64,000 bases of DNA, from NCBI RefSeq assembly GCF_039542035.1, contig NZ_BAABHJ010000003.1, positions 186,001-250,000 of the forward strand, read 5' to 3'. Positions 16,064 through 25,009 of this stretch are shown here, one piece after another. Within the stretch, counting starts at the first letter, position 1; the number at the start of each line of letters is the position of its first letter. The notes below the pieces were generated by a model. It worked only from the letters and a program-made list of their open reading frames with translations, made no database searches and was not told the origin of the DNA. The translations under genes were made by a program, and so were the position numbers. Source of the DNA: Actinoallomurus liliacearum (GTDB lineage Bacteria > Actinomycetota > Actinomycetes > Streptosporangiales > Streptosporangiaceae).

Positions 16064-17305
16064 GTGACGCGCCCGTTCTGTTCGGCGGAACCGCGGGAGA
16101 CCGGCCGCGACGCCGGTCCGGACTCGTTCGGGGTGCTCCGGTTCACCTCCGTGTTCGAGCCGTTGTGCCTGTCGCCGGACTGGGCCGCGTACGACCCGAT
16201 CGGCGGGATGCAGACGCACACCGCGGAGCTGACCAGGTGCCTGGACCGGATGGGCATCCGGCAGACCGTGTTCACCTCGCGGCTGGCCGGCCCGGCCGGG
16301 CGGAGGCCGTACGGCTCCGGCGCCGTCGTCGTGCGCACCGGGCTGCGGGTGCCGGTCCTGCGCCAGGTGTGGGCACCGCCCGCCCTGGCCAGGGCGCTCG
16401 GTCCGCAGGGCGCGGCGGACGTCGTGCACGCGCACAGCGGCGAGGACCTGGCCGTGCTGCCGGCGGCCTGGCTCGCGGCGGTCCGGCACCGCTGTCCCCT
16501 GGTGGTCACCCTGCACAGCAGCCTGCGGCACACGGTCCGTGGCACGTCCCCGCGCGCCGCGGTGCTGCGGCTGCTGGGCGGCCCGGTGGAACGGCGGGTG
16601 CTGGCCGCCGCGGACGCGGTCATCGCGCTGACGCCCTCCGCCGCCCGCCGGCTGTGCGCGGACGGGATGCCGCTCGACCGCGTGCACGTCATCCCCTCCG
16701 GGTTCGACCCCGAGCTGTTCGCGGCGGCCCGGCCCGATCCGTTCCCCGACGTGCCGCACCCGCGCGTCGCGTACGTCGGCCGGCTGGCGGCGCAGAAGGG
16801 CGTGGCGGTGCTCCTCGAGGCGTTCGCCCGGTGCCGGGTGCCGGCCACCCTGTTGATCGTCGGCGACGGTCCGCAGCGTGCCGCGCTGGAACGGCGGGCG
16901 CGGGGGCTGGGAGGCGAGGTCCGGTTCACCGGGTTCATTCCGCACGTCGAGGTACCCGCGGTCCTGCGGCACGCGGACGTGCTCGTCCTGCCGAGCGTGT
17001 ACGAGGAGCTCGGCTCGGTGCTCGTCGAGGCGATGGCCGTGGGACTGCCGGTGGTCGCCGGCCGGGTGGGCGGCGTTCCCGACCTCGTCCGCGACGGCGT
17101 CAACGGGCTCCTGGTCGCGCCGAAGGACCCCGCGGCCTTCGCCGACGCCATCGACCGGGTCCTGACCGATCCGGGTCTGGCCGGTCGCCTGGGCGCCGGC
17201 GCCCGCGAGACCGTACGGGACTATGCCTGGCCGGCGCTGGCCGAACGCGTCGCCGCCGTCTACCGGCAGGTCCTGTCCGGCCGGTCGGCCTCCGCCCGTC
17301 CGTGA
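16064..17305 (+). CDS. GT4 family glycosyltransferase
   Basis: 413 aa from GTG 16064, chosen because GGGAGG lies 7 nt upstream; the frame is open to 15896 but without a ribosome site. The GT-B fold is evident: N-terminal acceptor domain with IGGMQTHTAEL, then IPSGFDPELF, VAYVGRLAAQKGVAVLLEAF, and the nucleotide-sugar signature VLVLPSVYEELGSVLVEAMAVGLPVVAGRVGG carrying the EX7E-type acidic pair. GT4 enzymes are retaining and build lipid- or natural-product-linked glycans. No other glycan genes are next to it; sugar donor and acceptor are unknown. Confidence 0.9.
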   Translation: MTRPFCSAEPRETGRDAGPDSFGVLRFTSVFEPLCLSPDWAAYDPIGGMQTHTAELTRCLDRMGIRQTVFTSRLAGPAGRRPYGSGAVVVRTGLRVPVLRQVWAPPALARALGPQGAADVVHAHSGEDLAVLPAAWLAAVRHRCPLVVTLHSSLRHTVRGTSPRAAVLRLLGGPVERRVLAAADAVIALTPSAARRLCADGMPLDRVHVIPSGFDPELFAAARPDPFPDVPHPRVAYVGRLAAQKGVAVLLEAFARCRVPATLLIVGDGPQRAALERRARGLGGEVRFTGFIPHVEVPAVLRHADVLVLPSVYEELGSVLVEAMAVGLPVVAGRVGGVPDLVRDGVNGLLVAPKDPAAFADAIDRVLTDPGLAGRLGAGARETVRDYAWPALAERVAAVYRQVLSGRSASARP

Positions 17306-17395
17306 GCACCGGATCGTCCGGGTGCACGGCATGGCGGGGCGTACGAGACGCGGTCGACCTCGCGACCGCCCTGGACACCGAGCCCTAGACGGAGA

Positions 17396-17423
17396 GCGGC
17401 CCCTCTGGAATCAGAAGGGCCGC
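17396..17423. terminator. first of two tandem hairpins between GT4 and the Cys-rich gene
   Basis: 12-bp inverted repeat GCGGCCCCTCTG / CAGAAGGGCCGC with one mismatch and a 4-nt loop, downstream of the glycosyltransferase. Confidence 0.65.
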
Positions 17424-17430
17424 CGGGGTC

Positions 17431-17460
17431 GCGTGCCGAGGTCGGTGGGCCTCGGCACGC
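17431..17460. terminator. second tandem hairpin, serving the convergent genes
   Basis: Perfect 11-bp inverted repeat GCGTGCCGAGG / CCTCGGCACGC with an 8-nt loop, 8 bp after the previous hairpin and 34 bp from the stop of the convergent Cys-rich gene. Confidence 0.65.
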
Positions 17461-17493
17461 CGTCAGTCAGCGGACAGGCGAGTCAGCTCAGGA

Positions 17494-17727
17494 CTAGCTG
17501 ATGCAGGACCCGTCGCCGGGGTGTCCGTCGCACAGGCTGCAGAACTGCCCGCTGCAGTAGGTGCAGGTGTAGTTGACGTGGCCGGGCTCCTGGCACATCA
17601 CCAGCGCCAGCACCGGCAGGGCGACCGCGACCGCGGCGACCATGAAGCCGCCGAGGAGGTCGCGGAGGGTGCCGCCGGCCGGGCGCGTCTTCGCCTTGTC
17701 GGCGCCCGTGTTCTCGTGGAGGGTCAT
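17494..17727 (-). CDS. small Cys-rich single-span membrane protein
   Basis: 77 aa. AAAGGAG precedes the ATG. Residues ~1-25 are polar, ~26-45 form a TM helix (GGFMVAAVAVALPVLALVMC), and the last ~33 residues carry seven cysteines in the pattern C-x11-C-x2-C-x4-C-x2-C-x7-C plus the one at the helix end. The two CxxC-like pairs suggest either a zinc ribbon or disulfide knots, depending on topology. No modification enzymes are adjacent, so a RiPP precursor is unlikely though not excluded. Family not recognised. Confidence 0.7.
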   Translation of the reverse strand: MTLHENTGADKAKTRPAGGTLRDLLGGFMVAAVAVALPVLALVMCQEPGHVNYTCTYCSGQFCSLCDGHPGDGSCIS

Positions 17728-17827
17728 GTTGAATCTCCTTTGTCCCTGGTTGGGTTGCGCCCCTCGCTTATCGGGGGACGCCAGGAGAGACAGTCCGGAC
17801 CACGACGGCTTCCGCTACCCCAGAGGG

Positions 17828-18622
17828 TCAGGGGAGGATCGAGTCGACGTATCCGCCGTCGGCGCGGACGGCGCCGCCGGTCGTCGCCGAGGCGAGGTCC
17901 GAGCTCAGGTAGGCGATGAGGCGGCCGATCTCCGAGGGCTCGATGAGCCGCTGGATGAGGGAGTTCGGCCGGTGCTCGCGCATGAAGCGGCGCTCCGCCT
18001 CGTCCCAGGGCAGGTCGTCGCCGACGAGCTCGCCGACGAACGTCTCGACGCCGGGCGTGTGGGTGGGGCCGACGATGACGGAGTTGACGGTGACGCCGCT
18101 GCCCGCCGCGGCCTTGGCGAAGCCCCGCGTGACCGCCAGCAGGGCCGTCTTGGTCATGCCGTAGTGCACCATCTCGGCGGGGATGGCGACCGCCGAGTCG
18201 CTCGCGATGTTGAGCACCCGGCCCCAGCCGCGCTCCATCATGCCGGGCAGGTAGGTACGCGTGAGGCGGACCGCCGACAGGACGTTGACCTCGAAGTACC
18301 GGCGCCACTCGTCGTCGTCGATCTCGAGGGCCGGCCGGACGCCGAAGATGCCGAGGTTGTTCACGAGGATGTCCAGGTCGGGCACCCGCTCCCGGAGCTC
18401 GGCCGCTCCCTCCGCCGTCGCCAGGTCGGCGGCGACGGCGGTCACCTCCGCGTCCGGCACCTGGTCGGTGACGGCGGCGGCGGCCCGCTCGGTCTTCTCC
18501 TCTCCGCGCCCGTTCACGACGACGGCCGCGCCCGCACGGGCGAGTTCCGTGGCGATGGCCAGGCCGATGCCCTGACTGGATCCGGAGACGAGGGCGCGGC
18601 GGCCCGACAGATCGATGTTCAT
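17828..18622 (-). CDS. SDR family NAD(P)-dependent oxidoreductase
   Basis: 264 aa, classical SDR length. Cofactor motif GSSQGIG near residue 14, NNLG (variant NNAG) near residue 87, catalytic Ser in NIASDSA, and YGMTK with the catalytic Tyr and Lys. VNGRGEEK after the second strand suggests NADP preference. The C-terminal GGAVRADGGYVDS is the usual family ending. Likely reduces a ketone or oxidises an alcohol; the specific substrate cannot be told. It stands alone between the Cys-rich gene and the TPR gene. Confidence 0.9.
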   Translation of the reverse strand: MNIDLSGRRALVSGSSQGIGLAIATELARAGAAVVVNGRGEEKTERAAAAVTDQVPDAEVTAVAADLATAEGAAELRERVPDLDILVNNLGIFGVRPALEIDDDEWRRYFEVNVLSAVRLTRTYLPGMMERGWGRVLNIASDSAVAIPAEMVHYGMTKTALLAVTRGFAKAAAGSGVTVNSVIVGPTHTPGVETFVGELVGDDLPWDEAERRFMREHRPNSLIQRLIEPSEIGRLIAYLSSDLASATTGGAVRADGGYVDSILP

Positions 18623-18731
18623 CGATCCATCTTCACTCCGGAGCGCTCGCGGAGCGTCACCGACGCGCCCGTTGACGCGTCGGCCGCCCTATGACGGGAG
18701 ACCGGCGCGTACGTGACGGCCCCGCGGCGCG

Positions 18732-20207
18732 CTACTCGGTGTGCGCCAGCCGCCGGCGGAACTCGACGTTCGCGCTCTCGATCACCCGGTTCAGGTGCGC
18801 GATCTCGTCCTCGGTCGGCTCGCGGCGCAGCTCGACGCCGATGGCGAACTCGCCGTCCTTCACGGTGACGTCGAGACGCTCCAGGAGGTCCTGCGGCAGC
18901 CGGCCCATGACGAACTCGCGGAACGCCTCCGCGATCGTCCCCTCGATGTCGCCGCATCCGCACGAACGACCATCCATGATCGCCTTGAGGTGGCTGCGCC
19001 CCACGATGGCGTCCGGGTGTGCCACGTCCAGGGTGGCCAGCCCCGCCTCGACCACTTGCTGCGCCTCGGCCAGGCGCTCCCGGTGCTGCAGGAACAGACC
19101 CAGCGCGATCCGCGCGCGGCCGAGCATCTCGTAGTCATGCCCGAGCTCGGCGGCCGCCAGGGCCTCGCGGAGGCATTTCTCCGCCTCGGCCGGCCGGTCG
19201 GCCTCCGACAGCGCGAGCCCCCAGTTGCGCAGCACCTGGCTGCTGAGCTCCGGACGGCCGATGGCGTCCGCGCGGGTACGCGCCTGCGCGTACGTCTCCA
19301 GCGTCCCGGCCAGGTCACCCGCGTCGCTCTGCGCCATCGCCAGGCCGAGCGTCGCCATCAGTGCCTCCTCCGCCCTGCCCTGGCGGTCGTACGAGGCGAG
19401 GACCGACCGGATCGCCGCGATGCGCCCGGCCCCGTCTCCGAGGTGGCGGCCCAGGTTCGCCGACAGGGACAGCGCGTTGAGCGTGGCCTGGTGGTCGGGA
19501 CCCAACCGGGCCTCCAGCGCGGTGACCAGGCCGGTCAGGACCATCTGGCCCGCCGCGCCGGCCGTCGTCGCGTCGGTGCGGTTCAGCACCGTCATCGCCA
19601 CCTGCTCGACGAGCTCGTCGGGCAACTGGTCCAGCCCGGGGAAGAGGGGATCGGTCCCGCCCTCGGCCGTCACGATCTCCGCCCGGAGCGCCAGCGCGGT
19701 GGCGACCCGCTCGTGGCCGTTGCGCCAGAAGTTGGCGATCACCTCCTCGATCGCCTCCCGCGCCTCCTGGACCGCGCCGCGCTTGAGGAGGACGTCGGCC
19801 AGCGGTTCGAGGCCGAAGGCGTAGCCGGGATGCGAGCGGCCGTAGAAGGCCAGCCGCTCCTGGAGGTTGCGCCGCAGCTCGGCGTCGGCCTCCTCCAGCC
19901 GGCCGGTCATCATCAGCGCGGCGCCCAGGTTGAGCCGGTAGGTCAGATGCTCTTTCTGCGCCTCGGGGTCCTCGGGCAGCGGACCCGCGCACGCGCCGCG
20001 GAAGCACTCGACCGCCCGGTCCGGCAGGCCGCAGCCGAACAGGAGGTTGCCGAGGTCGCACTGCGCGGACGCCCACTCCGGACTGCCGCGCCCGTGCCTT
20101 CGCTCGACGGCCTGGAGCTCTCTCACCATGAGTTGTTCGGCGTCGACCGGCCGGCCCTCCTGCAGGAGGGCGTACGCCATGTCGAGCGACGTCGGGGGTG
20201 CTGACAT
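18732..20207 (-). CDS. tetratricopeptide-repeat protein
   Basis: 491 aa, almost entirely helical with repeated ~34-residue TPR-like units, for example around LGNLLFGCGLPDRAVECF, LGAALMMTGRLEEADAEL, LADVLLKRGAVQEAREAI and GLALSEADRPAEAEKCL. The last ~80 residues after SCGCGDIEGTIAEAF form a separate acidic tail. No catalytic domain or TM segment. TPR proteins act as scaffolds; actinomycete homologues often accompany signalling or NTPase-based systems. The gene lies about 100 bp downstream of the phosphatase gene on the same strand, so it may belong to the same transcript and bind a signalling partner. Confidence 0.8.
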   Translation of the reverse strand: MSAPPTSLDMAYALLQEGRPVDAEQLMVRELQAVERRHGRGSPEWASAQCDLGNLLFGCGLPDRAVECFRGACAGPLPEDPEAQKEHLTYRLNLGAALMMTGRLEEADAELRRNLQERLAFYGRSHPGYAFGLEPLADVLLKRGAVQEAREAIEEVIANFWRNGHERVATALALRAEIVTAEGGTDPLFPGLDQLPDELVEQVAMTVLNRTDATTAGAAGQMVLTGLVTALEARLGPDHQATLNALSLSANLGRHLGDGAGRIAAIRSVLASYDRQGRAEEALMATLGLAMAQSDAGDLAGTLETYAQARTRADAIGRPELSSQVLRNWGLALSEADRPAEAEKCLREALAAAELGHDYEMLGRARIALGLFLQHRERLAEAQQVVEAGLATLDVAHPDAIVGRSHLKAIMDGRSCGCGDIEGTIAEAFREFVMGRLPQDLLERLDVTVKDGEFAIGVELRREPTEDEIAHLNRVIESANVEFRRRLAHTE

Positions 20208-20310
20208 GGCCGGGGAGTCTATAGATCACGTACGACGGTCGCCGGTGGGGCCGGCGGCTCGCGTGTGCTCGTGGTCGCGTCTCCGCTCGCTTCCGGCCCG
20301 AGTCGACGGG

Positions 20311-22437
20311 TCACCGAGTCCTCTTCAGGGCGAGCACGGCGATGTCATCGGTGTGCCGGCTCGTCGGCTTGCTCTCGAGGAGCCTGTCGATGAGATCGTC
20401 CAGCGGGAGGCCCACGGCATAGGCGAGTTGCCCCGCCAGCGCGTCGATGGCCTCGGTGAGGTCGACACCGGGGGCCTCCACGAGACCGTCCGTGTAGAGA
20501 ACGAGGGTCGCGCCCGGACGCAGGGGCGCAATGGTCACCGGGAACCAGGTCGACTCTCCGATGCCCAGCAACGGGCCGGGCTCGATCTCCAGCGGGTGGG
20601 CGTCCGGGGGCGGTCCGGGGCTGCAGCACAGGAGCGGTTGCGGGTGTCCCGCGCTGGCCAGGGCGATCTCGTCGCCGGCGAGATCCAGTTGGGCGTAGAG
20701 GCAGGAGACGAACAGGTCGGTTCCGAGATCGGAGAGGACCTGGTCGGCGTTCCCCAGGACCTCGTCCGGTGACGCCCCGGCGGTGGCGTAGGCGTGGATC
20801 GCCGTGCGGACCTGACCCATCAGGGCCGCCGCGTTGACGTTGTGGCCTTGCACGTCGCCGATGACGGCGGCCGCGGTGGTGTCGTCGAGGCGTACCAGGT
20901 CGTAGAAGTCCCCGCCGATGTCCATCCCGTGGGTCGCGGGCAGGTAGCGGGCGGCGAGCTCGAGCCCGGGGAACGTGGGCAGCGTGCGCGGCAGGAGCGC
21001 CTGCTGCAGGCCATGGGCGAGGTCGTTCTTGGCGTCGAAGAGGCGGGCCCGGTCGAGGGCCTGGGCGATCAGGCCGGCGAGCGAGGTGAGGACCGCGCGT
21101 TCGTCGGCGGTGAACCTGCGCGGCTGGTCGTAAGAGATGACGCAGCAGCCGACGGGCCGCCCCGAGACGATCAGGGGCAGGAACGCCCATGCCTTCTTGC
21201 CGCCGATCTTGGGACCCTGCGGGAAGATGACGGCCATCTCCGCGGGATCGGCGAAGAAGGCGGGGACGCCACTGATGATGGTGAGGGCCTCGGGGTTGTT
21301 CGTGGTCTCCAGCGGGACGCCGTCCAACTGCTCGATGGCCTGCGGCGGATAGCCGCGGTGGCCGATGATCCTCAGACGTCCGGCATCGACGGCGTAGATC
21401 ACCAGACCTTGGGCGCCGAACGCGGGCAGGACCTGGTCGGCGACCAGATCCACGACGTCGCGTACGCCGACGGCCTCGGTCAGCGCGGCCGCCAGATGCA
21501 CCAACTGGTAGAGCCGGCCGATACGGTCGGTGTCGCACCAGGGAGCGGCCGCGTCGGTGGCCGCTGTTCGGCCGGCTGCCCGCCGTCCGCCCCCGGGATC
21601 GCTCCGGATCAGGCGGACGCTGATCCCGTCGGCGTCCGGGTAGAGCTGGAGATCCAGCCACACACCCGGTGGTCGCAGCACGGTGTATCGGACCGGCTCC
21701 CCGCTGATCACCGCGGTGCGGTACCGGTCCTCGTAGATCGGGTTGTCCAACCAGGGCATCGACTGTCGTGGCCGGGTGCCCAGCAGGTGTTCCGCGTCCT
21801 GGCCGAGCAGCTCGGCGGCGCCGGTGGTGACGAAGGTGATGCGGCCGTCTCGGTCGAGCGCGAGACCGCCTTCAGGCAGGCGCTCGGCCCAGTCGACGGC
21901 CGCGAGGGGCACGGAGCGCGGTCCGGCGGGCCGCAGCGGGACGACGCGTGGCCGGCCAGGGTTGTCGGGCGGGCGGCCCGCCCCATCCAATGACCGGGCG
22001 ATACGCCGGGCACCGGCGTCGAGGTGGCCTCGCTCGCGAGCGCCCGCGGTCGGCGGATGACTCGCAGGCCACATCATCAGCAGCACGCCCCAGGGGCCGC
22101 GCGGACCGGACAGCGGCAGGGCGGCGAGGGCGTACCGGTAGGGCAACAGCGCCGCGACGTGCGGGTACATGCGCGCCATGTCGCCCTGGGAGCCCACCCA
22201 GACGGCACGATCCCCCCGCACGGCGTCCAGCAGCGGACTGCACCGGAGCACCGGTAGGCGTTGCCAGGGCGCGATGAGCTCTTCCGGCACGCCGCATATG
22301 GCGATCAGCCGTAGCTCCCGCTGCTCACCGGCGCCCAGGAAGACGGCGCCGGCCGAGGCGCCCGAACCGCGCACCGTCGCGGCGAGCTCCTCGTCCAGCG
22401 GCTCGGCCCCGCCATTGCGGTCACGTTGCTCGGCCAT
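20311..22437 (-). CDS. PP2C/SpoIIE family serine phosphatase with GAF-PAS-GAF sensors
   Basis: 708 aa from ATG 22437 (GAGG 7-8 nt upstream; an in-frame GTG nine codons earlier lacks a site). Order: N-terminal GAF-like domain (~10-150), PAS (~175-275), second GAF (~300-460), then a SpoIIE-type PP2C domain (~470-705). The metal-binding motifs are intact: DIGGDFYDLV, VIGDVQGHNVNAAALM, LVLYTDGLVEA and the final TDDIAVLAL. Such proteins dephosphorylate anti-sigma-factor antagonists to release sigma-B-like factors after a sensory cue. No cognate anti-sigma or STAS gene is visible in this window. Confidence 0.92.
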   Translation of the reverse strand: MAEQRDRNGGAEPLDEELAATVRGSGASAGAVFLGAGEQRELRLIAICGVPEELIAPWQRLPVLRCSPLLDAVRGDRAVWVGSQGDMARMYPHVAALLPYRYALAALPLSGPRGPWGVLLMMWPASHPPTAGARERGHLDAGARRIARSLDGAGRPPDNPGRPRVVPLRPAGPRSVPLAAVDWAERLPEGGLALDRDGRITFVTTGAAELLGQDAEHLLGTRPRQSMPWLDNPIYEDRYRTAVISGEPVRYTVLRPPGVWLDLQLYPDADGISVRLIRSDPGGGRRAAGRTAATDAAAPWCDTDRIGRLYQLVHLAAALTEAVGVRDVVDLVADQVLPAFGAQGLVIYAVDAGRLRIIGHRGYPPQAIEQLDGVPLETTNNPEALTIISGVPAFFADPAEMAVIFPQGPKIGGKKAWAFLPLIVSGRPVGCCVISYDQPRRFTADERAVLTSLAGLIAQALDRARLFDAKNDLAHGLQQALLPRTLPTFPGLELAARYLPATHGMDIGGDFYDLVRLDDTTAAAVIGDVQGHNVNAAALMGQVRTAIHAYATAGASPDEVLGNADQVLSDLGTDLFVSCLYAQLDLAGDEIALASAGHPQPLLCCSPGPPPDAHPLEIEPGPLLGIGESTWFPVTIAPLRPGATLVLYTDGLVEAPGVDLTEAIDALAGQLAYAVGLPLDDLIDRLLESKPTSRHTDDIAVLALKRTR

Positions 22438-22480
22438 CGCATCCGCCTCACAGGTCCACGGCACCCACCGCGCACGAACC

Positions 22481-22492
22481 CCCTATATAGGG
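22481..22492. promoter_or_regulatory. 12-bp palindrome upstream of the phosphatase gene
   Basis: Perfect palindrome CCCTATATAGGG, 44 bp before the phosphatase start, in otherwise very GC-rich DNA. The central TATATA could be a -10-like element or an operator. Confidence 0.4.
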
Positions 22493-22528
22493 ACAATACG
22501 TCTGACGGTGGCGGTTGCGCATGGCGGC

Positions 22529-22559
22529 CCGGCCCCCAGAGACGCGTGGCGGGGGCCGG
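22529..22559 (-). terminator. hairpin terminator of the decarboxylase gene
   Basis: Perfect 9-bp inverted repeat CCGGCCCCC / GGGGGCCGG with a 13-nt loop, about 35 bp past the decarboxylase stop. Confidence 0.65.
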
Positions 22560-22593
22560 CGCCGTGCTCCCTGAGCCGCTGCGGTGCGCAGGC

Positions 22594-24858
22594 TCAGTCG
22601 TCCTCGGCGACGCACTCGATCCAGTACCGGCCGGTGTCGTCGCGGTGCGCCCCGTGGATGTCGGTGTCGATGTAGGGGAAGGCCCGGTCGAAGTCCTCCA
22701 GGGCGCGAAGGTAGCTCATCACCGGCCCGTCGTCCGGACCGGTGGACTCACCCGGCATCAGCATCGGGATGCCCGGCGGCGTCACGACAACGGTCGTGGC
22801 GGAGACGCGGCCGGCCAGCTCGCTCAGCGGGACCCGCTCGGTACGCGACCGGATGAGCGCCTGGTAGCAGTCGGCCGGCGTCAGGACGGGGGCGGGCAGA
22901 TCGGTGAAGACCTCGTCGAGGAGGACGTCGAGCTTTGAATCACGCAGCTTGCCGTGGACCTGCGCGCAGAGCGCGCGCAGCGTCACCCCGGACGGGCCGA
23001 ACCCCGGCAGCACCTCCGCCAGGGGCAGGTCGCCGTCGTAGGCGTTCTTGAAGTCGATGAGCGCGTCGATCAAGGTGCCCCACTTGCCCTTCGTGATGCC
23101 GAGCGAGAAGAGCACCAGCAGCGTGTGATCGCCGGTCTTCTCCACCACGATGCCGCGCCGCTCGAGGTAGGCCGACACGATCTTGGCGGGGATCCCCCAC
23201 TCCGTGGTGCCGCCGGCGGCGTCCGCGCCGGGACAGGTGATCGTCACCTTGATCGGGTCCAGCATGCAGTGGCCGTCGTCCAGGCCGTCGAACCCGTGCC
23301 AGGCGGCGCCGGGCGACAGCGTCCAGCAGCCGGGCTCGGTGGACAGCAGGTCCAGGTCGGCGTCCTCGAACGCCACCGCCTCGCCCGTCCGGGGATCGGT
23401 CACCCGCGGGGGCTGCCACACGCCGAAGAACCAGTCCGGGCGGGCGCCGTCCTCACGGATCCGGGCGGCCAGCCGCACCATCGCCTGCCGGAAGCGGATC
23501 GCCTCGATGATCGCCTCCCCGGTGAGGAAGGGCCCGGACGGCCCGTCCATCATCGCGGCGGCCACGTCCAGTGAGGCGATCATCGGGTAGAGCGGCGAGG
23601 TGCTGGCGTGCATCAGGTAGGTCTCGTTGAACCGGTCGTGGTCCACGGGCGCGCGCGGCGACGGGCGTACGTGCAGCATCGACGACTGCGACAGCGCCGC
23701 CAGCAGCTTGTGCGTGGACTGGGTGGCGAAGACCGTCGGCCGGTCCGCCCCGGGCAGGGACCGCTCGTCGACGGCCATGCCGTAACGGCGGGCGTAGAGC
23801 GGGTTGAACCGGGCGTAGGCGAACCACGCCTCGTCGAAGTGCACCCGTGGCACCGACGCGCCGAGCAGCTCCGCGACGCGCACCGCGTCGTAGCACAGGC
23901 CGTCATAGGTCGAGTTGGTGACCACCGCGTACGTGGGCTCCGGCGCCGCCGCGCCCGCCGTGAACGGGTGGCCGCCCAGCCGGTCGCGCACGGCGGCCCC
24001 CGCCAGCGCCCCGACGGGGATCGGGCCGGCCAGGCCGAGGCCGTTGCGCTCGGGGACCAGGTAGACCGGCCGGGCGCCGTTGATGGCGAGGGCGTGCTGG
24101 ATCGACTTGTGGCAGTTGCGGTCGATCAGCGCCAGCTCGCCGCGGGCGACCGCGTGGTGGCCGACGATGCGGTTGGCGGTCGAGTTGCCGTTCATCACGA
24201 AGTACGTCCGCTCGGCGCCGAAGATCCGGGCGGCGTTGCGCTCGGCGTCGCCGATCGGGCCGGTGTGCTCCAGCGGCGAACCCAGCTCGGGGACCGAGAT
24301 CGACAGGTCGGTGCGCAGCAGCCGCTCGCCGTAGTAGTCGAAGAACGCCCGGCCCACCGGGGACTTGAGGAACGCCACGCCGCCGGCGTGGGCGGGGGTG
24401 TGCCAGGAGTAGCGGTGGTGGTCCTCCAGGTGGCGCAGCGCCTCGAAGAACGGCGGGAGCGTCTGCTCGGTGTACTCCTCGGCGGCGTGCGCGATGCGCC
24501 CGGCGATGAAGTCGGGAGTGTCCTCCAGCGGGAAGACATAGCCCTGGATCACCTCGTAGACCCACAGCGGGACGTCGCGCGGCTCCTGCTCGGCGGTGAG
24601 CAGGAAGACCGGCAGCCGGTGGAACCGTTTGATCACCGCCGCCATGATCTCCTCGGCGCCGGGAGCGTCCCACCCGGCCAGCAGCCCCGTCAGCGTCGCG
24701 TCCGAGCGGATCACCGCGAGCGCGTCGGCGGTGCGATGGGTCCAGCGCACCCGCAGGTCGTGCTCCTCCATCGCCGCGGAGAGGCGGCGGAGCTGTTCGG
24801 CGACCGCCGAGTCGGCGTCGGGCCGCTCGTCGACGGCGAGGAGAATCGCGCGTTCCAT
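22594..24858 (-). CDS. Orn/Lys/Arg decarboxylase, fold type III-acid class (AdiA/LdcI-like)
   Basis: 754 aa from ATG 24858 with GGAGG 9 nt upstream. The N-terminal ~130 residues are the CheY-like wing domain. The PLP core shows HTPAHAGGVAF, MNGNSTANRIV, DRNCHKSIQHA, HFDEAWFAYARFN and the PLP lysine in TQSTHKLLAALSQSS. The C-terminal domain (GIPMLMPGES) closes the active site. Length and order agree with inducible arginine/lysine decarboxylases. Substrate choice between Arg, Lys and Orn cannot be settled from sequence, but the agmatinase-type gene 7 kb away favours arginine to agmatine. Confidence 0.9.
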   Translation of the reverse strand: MERAILLAVDERPDADSAVAEQLRRLSAAMEEHDLRVRWTHRTADALAVIRSDATLTGLLAGWDAPGAEEIMAAVIKRFHRLPVFLLTAEQEPRDVPLWVYEVIQGYVFPLEDTPDFIAGRIAHAAEEYTEQTLPPFFEALRHLEDHHRYSWHTPAHAGGVAFLKSPVGRAFFDYYGERLLRTDLSISVPELGSPLEHTGPIGDAERNAARIFGAERTYFVMNGNSTANRIVGHHAVARGELALIDRNCHKSIQHALAINGARPVYLVPERNGLGLAGPIPVGALAGAAVRDRLGGHPFTAGAAAPEPTYAVVTNSTYDGLCYDAVRVAELLGASVPRVHFDEAWFAYARFNPLYARRYGMAVDERSLPGADRPTVFATQSTHKLLAALSQSSMLHVRPSPRAPVDHDRFNETYLMHASTSPLYPMIASLDVAAAMMDGPSGPFLTGEAIIEAIRFRQAMVRLAARIREDGARPDWFFGVWQPPRVTDPRTGEAVAFEDADLDLLSTEPGCWTLSPGAAWHGFDGLDDGHCMLDPIKVTITCPGADAAGGTTEWGIPAKIVSAYLERRGIVVEKTGDHTLLVLFSLGITKGKWGTLIDALIDFKNAYDGDLPLAEVLPGFGPSGVTLRALCAQVHGKLRDSKLDVLLDEVFTDLPAPVLTPADCYQALIRSRTERVPLSELAGRVSATTVVVTPPGIPMLMPGESTGPDDGPVMSYLRALEDFDRAFPYIDTDIHGAHRDDTGRYWIECVAEDD

Positions 24859-25009
24859 GCCAGGACCTCCACGGCGCTCGGGGGGATGTGCCGACGGGGC
24901 GCCGTCACCGGCCGACACTCCGCGTGCTGGAATCACTGCGAACTGTAACACCGGCCATGATCAACGGAAAGTGTCGATAAAGCCGCGGAGGGTCACATCT
25001 CCCGATGCG

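Noticed and set aside
17494..17727. RiPP precursor peptide
   Set aside because: Cys-rich tail is suggestive, but no modification, protease or export genes are adjacent and the TM helix lies within the would-be leader.
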